DNA of 64,000 nt from Treponema socranskii subsp. socranskii VPI DR56BR1116 = ATCC 35536 (lineage in GTDB: Bacteria; Spirochaetota; Spirochaetia; Treponematales; Treponemataceae), in NCBI RefSeq assembly GCF_000468115.1, contig NZ_AVQI01000068.1:1-64000 (forward strand), in the 5' to 3' direction. Positions within the stretch are counted from its first letter, which is position 1. Each line of letters starts with the position of its first letter. This document shows positions 18,724-27,691 of this stretch, in pieces. The notes below the pieces were generated by a model. It was not told where the DNA came from. It made no database searches and saw only the letters and a program-made list of their open reading frames with translations. Made by a program: the position numbers and the translations under genes.

Positions 18724-20094
18724 TCAGAGGTGCCCTTTAAACGTCTGACCCGAAAGCTCGGTCAAATGAAGCTCGACGAATTTTCCGATAAGCGATTTTT
18801 CAGCTTTAAATGCGACCCTCTCGTCCTTCTCCGTCTTTGCAAGGAGCTCCGCTTCGTCGTCGCGGCTCACCGATTCGACGAGCGCTTTTACCGTCGAGCC
18901 TACCCGCTTTTGCATTTCTTCCGCCGTAATTTTAAGCTGCATATCGATGATCTTTTGCAGCCGCGCTTTTTTTACTTCGAGCGGAATCTGATCTCGCATC
19001 TTTGCCGCAGGCGTTCCTTCTCTCGGATTATAATAGTACATAAACGCATTTTCGTAGCGCACCGTCTTCATAAGATTGAGCGTTTCTTCGAAATCTTCGT
19101 CCGTCTCTCCCGGAAAGCCGAGCATAACGTCCGTCGTAAGCGATACGTCGGGAAGCGCGGCTCTTATGCGGTCGACGAGCGAAAGATAATACTCGCGCGT
19201 ATAGCGCCTGTTCATCGCGTGCAATATCTTCGTCGAACCGTGCTGTACCGGCAGATGGATGTGGCGGCACAGCACATCGTTGTGCTTGATCGCATCGATA
19301 AGGGCATCGCTCAAATCTTTCGGATGACTTGAAACGAAGCGCACCCACTCTATCGGCGAATTGTTTTTTTTAAGATGATCGGAAATAATAATTAACAATT
19401 TTGCAAAGTCGGCATCGGCGTCGCAATACGAATTGACGTTTTGCCCGAGCAGCGTCACTTCTTTTACGCCGTACGATGAAAGCGCGTCGAGCTCCGAAAG
19501 CACTTCTTCAACGGGGCGCGACACTTCCCTCCCCCGCACATAGGGCACGATGCAATACGTACAAAAATTATTGCAGCCGTGCATGATGGGCACAAAGGTC
19601 GAAAAAGCTCCCGGCTCGGCGGAAATCGGCGCGAAGGTATACGACGGCGAATCGTCGAGAGGAGCCGCCCTCACCCCCTTTTCCGCAGCTTCGATGATAT
19701 CGCCGAAATATTTTTTTGCAAAAGTTCCGACAACGTAATCGATACACGGATACTCTTCTTTGAGCGATGTAAGAAGGCGTTCGGCCATACAGCCGGTAAC
19801 CACAAGCGTAAGCGGCTTTGCACCGTCGCGGACAAAAGCCTCAGCCTTTTCGAGCGTTTTCGATTTTGCACCGGGCATTTTTTGCCGCAGGGCTTTCAAA
19901 CCCGCGTACCAGCCGAGCCTGCCGAATATGCGGTTTTCGGCCGTCGCGCGCACCGAACAGGTATTGATAACCGCAACGTCGGCGACTTGCGCGTCTTCGG
20001 CTTTTTGCCATCCGCGCGCGATAAACAGCCGTTCGATCGACGCCGATTCGGCGAGGTTCATTTGACATCCATAAGTTTCAAAAAAATATGTCAT
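18724..20094 (-). CDS. miaB: tRNA-2-methylthio-N6-dimethylallyladenosine synthase MiaB
   Basis: Radical-SAM methylthiotransferase that modifies i6A37 of tRNAs. From the ATG at 20094 (456 residues) it has the N-terminal UPF0004 domain starting MTYFFETYGCQMN with cluster cysteines, the radical-SAM motif CNNFCTYC followed by PYVRGRE, and a C-terminal TRAM domain. In-frame ATG (20100) and TTG (20118) codons lie upstream, but the conserved protein begins at 20094. Odd: the segment encoding MTY(F/Y)FETYGCQM occurs three more times upstream, between miaB and folE2, each as a truncated copy. The gene would originally have followed folE2 by 3 bases, because the outermost copy does so. Confidence 0.95.
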   Translation of the reverse strand: MTYFFETYGCQMNLAESASIERLFIARGWQKAEDAQVADVAVINTCSVRATAENRIFGRLGWYAGLKALRQKMPGAKSKTLEKAEAFVRDGAKPLTLVVTGCMAERLLTSLKEEYPCIDYVVGTFAKKYFGDIIEAAEKGVRAAPLDDSPSYTFAPISAEPGAFSTFVPIMHGCNNFCTYCIVPYVRGREVSRPVEEVLSELDALSSYGVKEVTLLGQNVNSYCDADADFAKLLIIISDHLKKNNSPIEWVRFVSSHPKDLSDALIDAIKHNDVLCRHIHLPVQHGSTKILHAMNRRYTREYYLSLVDRIRAALPDVSLTTDVMLGFPGETDEDFEETLNLMKTVRYENAFMYYYNPREGTPAAKMRDQIPLEVKKARLQKIIDMQLKITAEEMQKRVGSTVKALVESVSRDDEAELLAKTEKDERVAFKAEKSLIGKFVELHLTELSGQTFKGHL

Positions 20095-20650
20095 TTGCAT
20101 TCCACTTGCATTTTTCAAAAATAGTACCGCGCACGGATGCGCGGATTTTGCCGAGCGAGAATTCGCACCCTCTCTTTCGCTTCGAAGAGAACGATCTTGC
20201 CTGCGGCCGCTGACGCGGGAATCGGCGTACGCACCTGCTTCGCCTCATCATTTGGCAACCATAAGTTTCAAAAAAGTATGTCATATCGCATTCCACTTTT
20301 ATTTTTTTTGCCCTGCCTGCGGCCGCTGACGCGGGAATCGGCGTACGCACCTGCTTCGCCTCATCATTTGGCAACCGTATGTTTCAAAATAATACGTCAT
20401 ATTTCATTCCACTTGCATTTTTCAAAAATAGTACCGCGCACGGATGCGCGGATTTTGCCGAGCGAGAATTCGCACCCTCTCTTTCGCTTCGAAGAGAATT
20501 CTCGTGTTGTGAAAAAACACGACGTTTTTTCACAACGATCTTGCCTGCGGCCGCTCCACTTCGCTACGCGGGAATCGGCGTACGCACTTGCTTCGCCTCA
20601 TCATTTGGCAACCATAAGTTTCAAAAAAGTACGTCATATTTCATTCCGTT
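20060..20650. repeat. Array of duplicated miaB 5'-end modules and interspersed repeats between miaB and folE2
   Basis: About 0.55 kb without an intact gene, built from repeats. Module A (about 45 bp; near 20060, 20250, 20367 and 20603) encodes, on the minus strand, the MiaB start MTY(F/Y)FETYGCQM; the first is the real gene. Module B (about 50 bp, GCCTGCGGCCGCT to CTTCGCCTCATCA on the plus strand) occurs near 20199, 20314 and 20544. Module C (about 85 bp, beginning TTGCATTTTTCAAAAATAG) occurs at 20106 and 20415. A 12-bp-stem hairpin (20507-20535) and CCGCGCA/TGCGCGG hairpins sit inside. Differences among A copies are mostly synonymous. Confidence 0.9.
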
Positions 20651-21462
20651 TGCGATCCGTATTCGGCACAGGCATAGGCATTGTGATTGTGAATGCTTTC
20701 GTAATTTTCCGCTTCGACGGAAAACCATGCAAAGGGTTTTGAGATCTGAAACGAACGCAGCGCAAGATACGTTTCGCGCACGATGTCTTCGGCAAAGCGC
20801 GGGTTGTCATACGCGTGTTCGGTCACCCATTTTTCGTCCCGCCGTTTAAGCGCGGCATAGAGACCGCCCGATGAAGCGTTTTCGATGACGGCGATGACGT
20901 CTTCGATCCAAAAAAAATCCGAATACAGCAATTTTACGCGCACCGTACCGCGCTGGTTATGCGCGCCGTAATCGCTGATCGCTTTCGAACACGGACACAG
21001 CGTCGCAACCGGCACCGAAACAGAAATAAAAAAATCGCGCTCGGTTTTTCCGACGCTTCCTTCATACGCGCACATATAACTCATCATGCTTTTCGTACCG
21101 GTGACAGGTGCGCTTTTTTCGATAAAAAACGGAAACGAAACGGTTCCGTAGGCGCGTGCGGCACAAAGCGTTGAGCGGATCTCATCGAGCATGTCGAAAA
21201 AGCGATGCATCGAAATATCGAAGCGATATTTGTGAAAGACTTCGATAAAACGGCTCATGTGCGTACCTTTGCAGTCTGCCGGCAAATCGACAAAGAGATC
21301 TACCGTCGCCGTCGTGTTTTGCGTTTTATTGATTTTATCGCGCACCGTCACAGGATAGTGTAACCCCTTTACGCCGACTTTTTGCAGCGGCACACCCCGC
21401 GTATCCTTTTCGCTTTGTATATCGCGCAGCGCAGCTCGGGATGTTTTTTCGTCAGCGCTCAC
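20641..21462 (-). CDS. folE2: GTP cyclohydrolase FolE2 (type IB)
   Basis: Converts GTP to 7,8-dihydroneopterin triphosphate, the first step of folate (and queuosine) synthesis. The 273-residue protein has FolE2 hallmarks: [19 protein letters not shown] at the N-terminus, the metal-binding cysteine in [18 protein letters not shown], and the C-terminal [12 protein letters not shown] use the GTG at 21462 (GTGAGCGCT), which has GGAGAGAGG just upstream and overlaps the folD end by 11 bases; the longer open frame upstream is folD in another frame. Its stop is followed after 3 bases by the first truncated miaB 5' copy. Confidence 0.93.
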   Translation of the reverse strand: MSADEKTSRAALRDIQSEKDTRGVPLQKVGVKGLHYPVTVRDKINKTQNTTATVDLFVDLPADCKGTHMSRFIEVFHKYRFDISMHRFFDMLDEIRSTLCAARAYGTVSFPFFIEKSAPVTGTKSMMSYMCAYEGSVGKTERDFFISVSVPVATLCPCSKAISDYGAHNQRGTVRVKLLYSDFFWIEDVIAVIENASSGGLYAALKRRDEKWVTEHAYDNPRFAEDIVRETYLALRSFQISKPFAWFSVEAENYESIHNHNAYACAEYGSQTE

Positions 21463-22330
21463 GGCCTCTCTCCGCAGCTTCAAGCGTATTTTGCATGAGC
21501 ATCGCAATCGTCATGGGACCGACCCCTCCCGGCACGGGCGTAATATACGATGCGACTTCTTTTACCGCATCGAAATCGACATCGCCCGCTAAACGGAAAC
21601 CGCTCTTTTTCGAAGCATCGGGTATGCGATTTACGCCGACATCGATGACGGCAGCTCCTTCTTTTACCATATCCGCGCGGATCGTATTCGGCATACCCGC
21701 CGCCGAAACGACGATATCGGCAACCTTTGTGATCGCTTTCAAATCTTTCGTTCCCGTATGGCAGAGCGTCACGGTGGCATTGCAGTCTTTGCGAGACAAA
21801 AGGAGGGCGAGCGGTTTTCCGACGATATTCGATCGACCGACGACAACCGCGCGCGCACCGGAGGTTTCGATGTGCATCGACTTGAGGAGTACGATGATGC
21901 CGTGCGGCGTACACGGAAGCGGCGCATCACAGCCTATGACGAGCTTTCCGATATTGACAGGATGAAAGCCGTCGACGTCTTTTTCGGGCGAAATCGCAAA
22001 GAGTATTTTACGTTCGTCGATGTGCTTCGGAAGCGGCAGCTGCACGAGAATACCGTGGACGCTCTCGTCGCGGTTGAGCGATCCGATAAGCGAAAGGAGC
22101 TCCGCTTCGCTTGTGTTTTCGGGCAGCTGCACGGAACGGTCGTTCATACCCGCTTCCGAAAGCGCGTTCCGTTTGGCACGCACGTATGAAAGGCTTGCGG
22201 GGTCGTTTCCGACGAGGATGACGGCGAGACAGGGAACGATACCTTTCGATTTCAGTTCCGCCGTCCGAGAGGCAATCCGTCCTCTAATATCCGCCGCCGT
22301 TTTTTTCCCGTCGATAATCACTGCGCTCAT
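21452..22330 (-). CDS. folD: Bifunctional methylenetetrahydrofolate dehydrogenase/cyclohydrolase FolD
   Basis: Interconverts 5,10-methylene- and 10-formyl-tetrahydrofolate with NADP. The 292-residue protein carries the catalytic [10 protein letters not shown] lysine region, the [10 protein letters not shown] motif, the HPVNIGKL segment, [13 protein letters not shown] for dinucleotide binding and the terminal [16 protein letters not shown]. The ATG at 22330 ([10 protein letters not shown]) is preceded by GGGGCAGG; an upstream in-frame ATG adds 12 unconserved residues. First gene of folD-folE2-miaB, joining one-carbon metabolism with pterin synthesis and a tRNA-modifying enzyme. Confidence 0.95.
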   Translation of the reverse strand: MSAVIIDGKKTAADIRGRIASRTAELKSKGIVPCLAVILVGNDPASLSYVRAKRNALSEAGMNDRSVQLPENTSEAELLSLIGSLNRDESVHGILVQLPLPKHIDERKILFAISPEKDVDGFHPVNIGKLVIGCDAPLPCTPHGIIVLLKSMHIETSGARAVVVGRSNIVGKPLALLLSRKDCNATVTLCHTGTKDLKAITKVADIVVSAAGMPNTIRADMVKEGAAVIDVGVNRIPDASKKSGFRLAGDVDFDAVKEVASYITPVPGGVGPMTIAMLMQNTLEAAERGRER

Positions 22331-22365
22331 CGTGTAACCTGCCCCGCTTTCACATCGTTTTATCA

Positions 22366-22394
22366 TTGATAAAAGTGCTTAAAAAAGGTATACT
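22366..22394 (+). promoter_or_regulatory. Promoter of the beta-barrel/lipoprotein pair
   Basis: TTGATA (22366-22371), 17 bases, TATACT (22389-22394). The start site near 22401 gives a leader of about 88 bases that contains an imperfect hairpin. Confidence 0.7.
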
Positions 22395-22422
22395 GAATAA
22401 TATATCTTTTTTTTTTTAATTA

Positions 22423-22458
22423 GGGAACTGTCAAAACGCTGAAATTTTTGGACAGCCC
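22423..22458 (+). repeat. GGG(aa)CTGTC...GACAGCCC inverted repeat in leader
   Basis: CTGTC (22428-22432) pairs with GACAG (22451-22455), extended by GGG/CCC across a 2-base bulge, followed by CGTTTTC. Nearly the same stem forms the terminator at 63732-63773, so this is probably a recurring hairpin in the genome. In the leader it may partly terminate transcription. Confidence 0.5.
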
Positions 22459-22488
22459 CGTTTTCATTAGATGTATTTGTGAGGAAAG

Positions 22489-23076
22489 ATGAAACGCATT
22501 GTACCGCTTTGCTGTATACTGTTTTTTTGCACCGCCGCTTTTTTTGCATCAGGCAAATCTCAAGGTGACGAATACGATGACGGTACGGAATTCCGATATA
22601 AGATGAACGGCTCCGGCGATCAATATATTCAGATTTCTGTTATGCCGAGTTTTCCGCTCAATTTCAAAGGTAAAATGTATGTCGGCGGCGCTGCGGATCT
22701 CGGTTACCGGCGCTTTCTCACCGGATTGTTTGCCGTCGGCGGCAATATCATGGTCGGCTATCATCCGACGCTCGGCAGCAATATCTTCAACTTTTGGCCG
22801 GTAACGGCGAGCGTTATGTTTCAACCGACCGTCTGGCATTTCGAATTTCCGCTTTCGATCGGAGCCGGCATCGCGTTTGAAACCTATCAGAGCAGGAGAT
22901 ATTTTCCGGGCTTTGTGCTGCGGCCTGAAGTCGGCATGTTTTACCGCATGTCGGAAAGCTGGTCGTTCGGAATCGGAAGCGTCTTTTTGTGGATGCCGCA
23001 GTGGTACAGCGATTCGAGCTATAATTTCGACGGTCTTTTTTTGACGGCGTCTCTTTCGGCACGGTACCATTTTTAA
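22489..23076 (+). CDS. Predicted small outer-membrane beta-barrel protein
   Basis: A 195-residue exported protein: signal peptide (MKRIVPLCCILFF...FFASG), then an acidic stretch and alternating hydrophobic/aromatic beta-strand sequence (YIQISVMPSFPL, GNIMVGYHP, WSFGIGSVFLWM) to the end. The C-terminus ASLSARYHF ends in phenylalanine after alternating hydrophobics, as in outer-membrane proteins that use the BAM signal. The size suits an eight-stranded barrel. I recognise no exact family. GAGGAAAG precedes the ATG, a sigma70-type promoter is visible upstream, and a lipoprotein gene follows after 9 bases. Confidence 0.75.
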   Translation: MKRIVPLCCILFFCTAAFFASGKSQGDEYDDGTEFRYKMNGSGDQYIQISVMPSFPLNFKGKMYVGGAADLGYRRFLTGLFAVGGNIMVGYHPTLGSNIFNFWPVTASVMFQPTVWHFEFPLSIGAGIAFETYQSRRYFPGFVLRPEVGMFYRMSESWSFGIGSVFLWMPQWYSDSSYNFDGLFLTASLSARYHF

Positions 23077-23085
23077 GGATTTTAT

Positions 23086-24219
23086 ATGAAGCGCACATTC
23101 CCTATTTTAATAATTTTTTCCGCACTCGCATGCGCCGTTTTTTTTACCGGCTGTCAGGATGTCATCTTTGCCAAAATCATGGGGGAGGTCGAACTCGAAG
23201 ACGCAACGATAACCGGCCGCGTCAATGCGATCGTTCGCTGCAAGCTCGGCTCCGACGAGTACCTTTTTATCCAAAACGGCAGAGTGTACGGGAAACCTGC
23301 GAGTTCCGTATCGCACGGAGATTGGAACACTATGTCGGACGGACTGCCGAAACTTTCCTACGACTATTATAATAAAAAATTCAACGGTATCTACATCTAC
23401 CAGCTTGCGTCTACTCCGACGACGCTCTATGCGATCGGCACTTCGATTTATGAAAATACGGAAGACGGTGAAAATACCGCCGGGAGCCGTTACCTCTATT
23501 ATTTTGACACAGGCTCAAAGACGTGGCGTAAAACGCACGATAACGACGTTACCGGCACATCGGGAAACACGACGATATTCTGCACAAATACGCGTGATAC
23601 AACAAAGCGAAAAGCGTATATCCGTATGAACAAAAACGTATACGCGTTGAACGATTCTCCCGTAAGCGATGCGACGTGTATCGCTACGACGGCAGAAACA
23701 TCCGCATTGGGAGACGCGCCCGGCGAATCCACCGTCTCTGCAGCCTACACTGCAAGCGGCATCTATTTTTTTAATTCATGCGCCGCAACAAATGAAACGT
23801 CGGTACCCGCAACGTACGTCTATTGGGCGAGCGGTTCCACGCTGAAATACGCAGCGTCAGGTACAAATGCTTCATCGGGAACGAGCGCGGTAAACTGTTC
23901 TGTAAACATCACGTCGATAGCCGTCACAAGCGACGCGATCCTTTTGGGAACGAACGGACGCGGCCTTAAAAAGACAACGAATGCAAGCGGCATACCCGGA
24001 ACATCGCTTCCGAACTTTTCGACAAACGCGGATTCCGCACTCGGCTCCCCGTATATCATCCCCGCACTGCTGTGCATCGACTCCTCCTTATCGGAGACAG
24101 GCGCAACGCTTTACGCGTCCGCAGACTTTAAACGGAAATCGAGTTCGAGCGGCGGCACTTACAAAGACGTCGGCCTTTGGTCGTACTATCCGTCACGCGG
24201 CAACTGGAACAGGGAATAA
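23086..24219 (+). CDS. Predicted lipoprotein of unknown function
   Basis: A 377-residue lipoprotein precursor with signal peptide and lipobox FFTGC (Cys23). The mature part is rich in Ser, Thr, Gly and Tyr, with beta-strand-like segments such as YLFIQNGRVYG, TTLYAIGTSIY, TKRKAYIRMNKNVYAL and AILLGTNGRGLKK. These recur at intervals like the blades of a beta-propeller; this is a guess from pattern only. It is 9 bases downstream of the beta-barrel gene with AAGGATTTT before its ATG, so the two are likely co-expressed and may meet at the outer membrane. No enzyme motif is seen. Confidence 0.72.
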   Translation: MKRTFPILIIFSALACAVFFTGCQDVIFAKIMGEVELEDATITGRVNAIVRCKLGSDEYLFIQNGRVYGKPASSVSHGDWNTMSDGLPKLSYDYYNKKFNGIYIYQLASTPTTLYAIGTSIYENTEDGENTAGSRYLYYFDTGSKTWRKTHDNDVTGTSGNTTIFCTNTRDTTKRKAYIRMNKNVYALNDSPVSDATCIATTAETSALGDAPGESTVSAAYTASGIYFFNSCAATNETSVPATYVYWASGSTLKYAASGTNASSGTSAVNCSVNITSIAVTSDAILLGTNGRGLKKTTNASGIPGTSLPNFSTNADSALGSPYIIPALLCIDSSLSETGATLYASADFKRKSSSSGGTYKDVGLWSYYPSRGNWNRE

Positions 24220-24317
24220 TCCTTAAAAAAAACGGTCGATTTTCAAAGATGGCCGCCGAAGGCCAAATATCGATCCTTTCGATAGGCAAAGGAACGGAGA
24301 CGCAGTATACTGATACT

Positions 24318-26792
24318 ATGTCCGAATCGAATGATGCCGACCTTTTTAAAAACGCACACGCGCTTCGCGAACCGCTGGCCGCACGGATGAGGCCGCGAAC
24401 GCTCGACGAATACATCGGGCAGGATCACATCGTCGGCAAGGGCAGGCTTTTGAGGCGCGCGATCGCGGCCGATCAGCTTTCGTCGGTTATCTTTTACGGA
24501 CCGCCTGGAAGCGGAAAAACGACGCTCGCCCGCGTCATCGCAAATCATACGAAAAGCAATTTTATCACGCTGAATGCCGTGCTCACGGGAGTCGCCGACA
24601 TCAGAACGGCGATCAAACAGGCCGAAGACTTTTACAGTCTCTACAGCCGCCGCACGATTTTATTCGTCGACGAAGTGCACCGCTGGAACAAAGCGCAGCA
24701 GGACGCCCTCCTGCCGTGGGTCGAAAACGGTACGATCATTTTAATCGGAGCGACGACCGAAAATCCGTTTTTCGAAGTCAATAAAGCGCTCGTGAGCAGG
24801 AGCCGCGTATTTCAACTGAAACCGCTGACAAACGACGATTTGCGAAAAGCGGCAGAACAGGCGCTCGGCGACAAAGAGCGCGGCTACGGTCATTGGAAAG
24901 TCGAATTCGAAAAAGGTGCTCTCGAACACTTGATCGAAACGGCGAACGGAGACGCGCGCAGTTTGCTGAACGCGCTCGAACTCGCCGTAGAAACGACACC
25001 TGAAAAATGGGATGCCGCCGCCTCTCCTCCCGTGCCCGCGTGGGGTTCGACGATCTACATAAGCCGCGAAGCCGCCGAAGAATCGATTCAAAAAAAAGTC
25101 GTGCTCTATGACCGCGACGGCGATTATCATTACGATATCATCAGCGCGTTTATTAAAAGCCTGAGGGGGCGCGATCCCGACGCCGCGATGTATTGGCTCG
25201 CGCGCATGGTCGCCGCCGGAGAAGACGCTTCCTTTATCTTCCGGAGAATGCTCATATCGGCGTGTGAAGACACGGGGCTTGCAGATCCGAACGCAGTGAG
25301 CATCGTCGCAAGCTGTGCCGACGCATTCGACCGAGTCGGCATGCCGGAGGGACGCTACTTTCTCGCACACGCGGCGCTCTATCTTTCGACGGCGCCGAAA
25401 TCGAACAGCAGTATGGCGTTTTTCGATGCGCTTGCATCGGTGGAAAAAGAAGACGCGGAAGTGCCCAATCACTTGCGCGACGGAAACCGCGATGCCGAAG
25501 GTTTCGGGCACGGAGAAGGCTACCTCTACCCGCACGCATACCGCGATCACTGGGTCGCACAACAATATTTACCCGACGCTCTCGTCGGCCGCGTTTTTTA
25601 TACGCCGGGTACGCAGGGCTACGAAAAGACGATACGCGGCGACGTGCTTTCAAGGCGCGAAATCCAAATCGCTTCGCTCCTCGAACGGGAAGCGCTCTCG
25701 GCCGATGAAAGCGCGAAGCATAAAACGGCGGCCGCTACGAAGCACGATGCCGTACATTTTATTAACAATAAAAAAGGCGAACATCTCACCTTCAGCCCCG
25801 CAGACGCGGCAAAAGAGACGGCGCTCGACAGAGCCGATAAATCGTGGCGGGCGCGTCTCGATTCGAACCGTGCAGAAGTGCTGCTGGCCGTGCGCGATAC
25901 GATGACCGAACTCGCAGGCCTTCTCCGTCATCACCGCTCGCTCGTGTGGAATGCGGACGACGGTCTTTTACTGTGGGACGTCGCGCGGAAAACGCCCGAA
26001 GGGATGACGTGCGGACTCTGCCGTACCGAAAAGGGAAAAGAAATCCTCGAACAGTACGGAAGGACGCTCGGCGATTTGGATAAACCCGTCCTGCAAGTGC
26101 TCCCCGAAGGAGCGGGAGGAGAGGGCATTACAAGCGAAATCTTTTCCGATATCGTCTTGCAGTTCGCATATCGGGGTGCCGAATTCGACCGTCTTTTTTT
26201 TCGAAATCCTTTTACCTCACCCGCATCGATCGAATCCCTAGCCTCTTCTCTTTCGCGCACAGGACTAAAAAAAGAAGCGCCTTCCCCTGCCGAAAGCGAA
26301 CAGTCGGGAGAAGCGGTGTTCGCCGAAGGATGGCTTGCCGTCGTCGCACAGCGCATTCCCAAAAGCGCACAATACCTGAGCCGCATCGTCGAAACGCAGA
26401 TACTCACGCCCGCAACGCTCGGCACATACGAAGATACGCTTGCAAAAATGAAAGCGGCGGAAGACGAATTTTTCGGCGATACGGAAAACCCGCTTTTCAA
26501 CTGGGATGCGTCGTCCGTCGTCCGCACATTCGAAAAAAAAGGCTTTACCGTACGAAGCTTATCGCGCCGCTTCGTCGAAAAACGGCGGATCACGGAAGAA
26601 GAACTTGCAAAGTGGTTCGATACGAAATCGTCCGCATACGGCGTGCGGATCGCAGAGGCGCTTTCGTCGAAAGAGCTTGAAAAAATCGTGCGTCTCCTCG
26701 AAAGTGCGCGAGAAAACACCGTCTTCAATTGGGAAAGCGAAACCGCATTTTTTACGATAGCGGATAATAAAGAACGGAAAATACAAGGATGA
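24318..26792 (+). CDS. rarA: RarA/MgsA-type AAA ATPase with long C-terminal extension
   Basis: Replication-associated recombination ATPase acting at stalled forks. Residues 1 to about 445 are a complete Rar[18 protein letters not shown], Walker A GPPGSGKT (61-68), Walker B FVDEVHR (116-122), sensor [12 protein letters not shown], and the C-terminal [21 protein letters not shown] and [11 protein letters not shown] segments. Residues about 450-824 are an extra region, Rossmann-like in parts ([13 protein letters not shown]...[26 protein letters not shown]), which I tentatively compare to a class I methyltransferase fold without a clear SAM loop. The ATG at 24318 is chosen because the conserved part starts there; upstream in-frame sequence overlaps the lipoprotein gene. 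Confidence 0.88.
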   Translation: MSESNDADLFKNAHALREPLAARMRPRTLDEYIGQDHIVGKGRLLRRAIAADQLSSVIFYGPPGSGKTTLARVIANHTKSNFITLNAVLTGVADIRTAIKQAEDFYSLYSRRTILFVDEVHRWNKAQQDALLPWVENGTIILIGATTENPFFEVNKALVSRSRVFQLKPLTNDDLRKAAEQALGDKERGYGHWKVEFEKGALEHLIETANGDARSLLNALELAVETTPEKWDAAASPPVPAWGSTIYISREAAEESIQKKVVLYDRDGDYHYDIISAFIKSLRGRDPDAAMYWLARMVAAGEDASFIFRRMLISACEDTGLADPNAVSIVASCADAFDRVGMPEGRYFLAHAALYLSTAPKSNSSMAFFDALASVEKEDAEVPNHLRDGNRDAEGFGHGEGYLYPHAYRDHWVAQQYLPDALVGRVFYTPGTQGYEKTIRGDVLSRREIQIASLLEREALSADESAKHKTAAATKHDAVHFINNKKGEHLTFSPADAAKETALDRADKSWRARLDSNRAEVLLAVRDTMTELAGLLRHHRSLVWNADDGLLLWDVARKTPEGMTCGLCRTEKGKEILEQYGRTLGDLDKPVLQVLPEGAGGEGITSEIFSDIVLQFAYRGAEFDRLFFRNPFTSPASIESLASSLSRTGLKKEAPSPAESEQSGEAVFAEGWLAVVAQRIPKSAQYLSRIVETQILTPATLGTYEDTLAKMKAAEDEFFGDTENPLFNWDASSVVRTFEKKGFTVRSLSRRFVEKRRITEEELAKWFDTKSSAYGVRIAEALSSKELEKIVRLLESARENTVFNWESETAFFTIADNKERKIQG

Positions 26793-26826
26793 CGCGGAAA
26801 CAGATAAAGCGGATATATCAAAGCGT

Positions 26827-27678
26827 TCAAACGTACGCCGTCTTTTGAATCAGAGAAAAATATATCGGCCCCGCCCCGTTTTGCACGTCGGGCAGAACAT
26901 GAAAACCGTATTTCGTCTTTTCGGCTTCGGGAAGCAACGTGTCGCAAAACGGCTCGAGCTTTTGTTTCCAGTGCGGAATAATATCGAGCACGATTTTTGC
27001 CGTATCGAATTTTTTCAAAAGCCGCTCGACGACACCGTCATTTTCGGCGGGAGCAAGGGCACACGTCGAATAGAGGACGTAGCCCTTCGGGTTCAGCATG
27101 CGATATGCGGAAGAAAGAAGCGCCCACTGAGCGATCGCCGAAGTTTTTATACGGGAAGGCGTCCACGCGGCAAGATATTTCATATCGGTAAAAACGTGGC
27201 GCTCGGACGAACACGGAGCATCGAGCAAGATTCGGTCATAGCGCGCATTTTCAGCAAGGCACATTTTCGCGCCGTCGCCCAAGCTCGTCTCCACGCGCGC
27301 ACAAACGGTTTTAGGCAGACAATTTTCGAGGACGCGCTTGAGCCTGTAATAACGCTCCCGAGAACGCTCGTTTGCAACGAGATGCGCGTCCGTTTCCATG
27401 AGGGACGCGAGGACGAGCGTTTTGCCGCCGGGAGCCGCGCAGATGTCGAGGATTGTACGCGCACCGGAAAGCGGAAGCGAAGAAGCTGCCAAAACGCTTG
27501 CCCCGTCGAGAAAATACGGCTCTGCACCTCGTGCATTCCACGAAACATAACGAACATCGCGTACAAGCGCTTTTTTGATCGGCGGCCATCGCTCTCCGTA
27601 AAGCGCCGAATAATACGATTCGAATCCCGCTTTGCCGGAAAGCTTTTGCGCATCTCCATCTTTTCGCAGTCCGTTCAT
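26827..27678 (-). CDS. RsmB/NOP2-family RNA cytosine-5 methyltransferase
   Basis: SAM-dependent m5C methyltransferase acting on rRNA or tRNA. The 283-residue catalytic core has motif I DICAAPGGKTLVLAS, motif IV DAPCSSERH with the conserved Cys, and motif VI YSTCALAPAEND with the catalytic Cys. The N-terminal NusB-like or long PUA-type extensions seen in full RsmB/RsmF are absent, so the target base cannot be told. GGAGAG precedes the ATG. It starts 13 bases past the GH3 lipoprotein stop and reads the same way, converging with rarA at its 3' end. Confidence 0.9.
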   Translation of the reverse strand: MNGLRKDGDAQKLSGKAGFESYYSALYGERWPPIKKALVRDVRYVSWNARGAEPYFLDGASVLAASSLPLSGARTILDICAAPGGKTLVLASLMETDAHLVANERSRERYYRLKRVLENCLPKTVCARVETSLGDGAKMCLAENARYDRILLDAPCSSERHVFTDMKYLAAWTPSRIKTSAIAQWALLSSAYRMLNPKGYVLYSTCALAPAENDGVVERLLKKFDTAKIVLDIIPHWKQKLEPFCDTLLPEAEKTKYGFHVLPDVQNGAGPIYFSLIQKTAYV

Positions 27679-27691
27679 GTTTCACTCTCCG

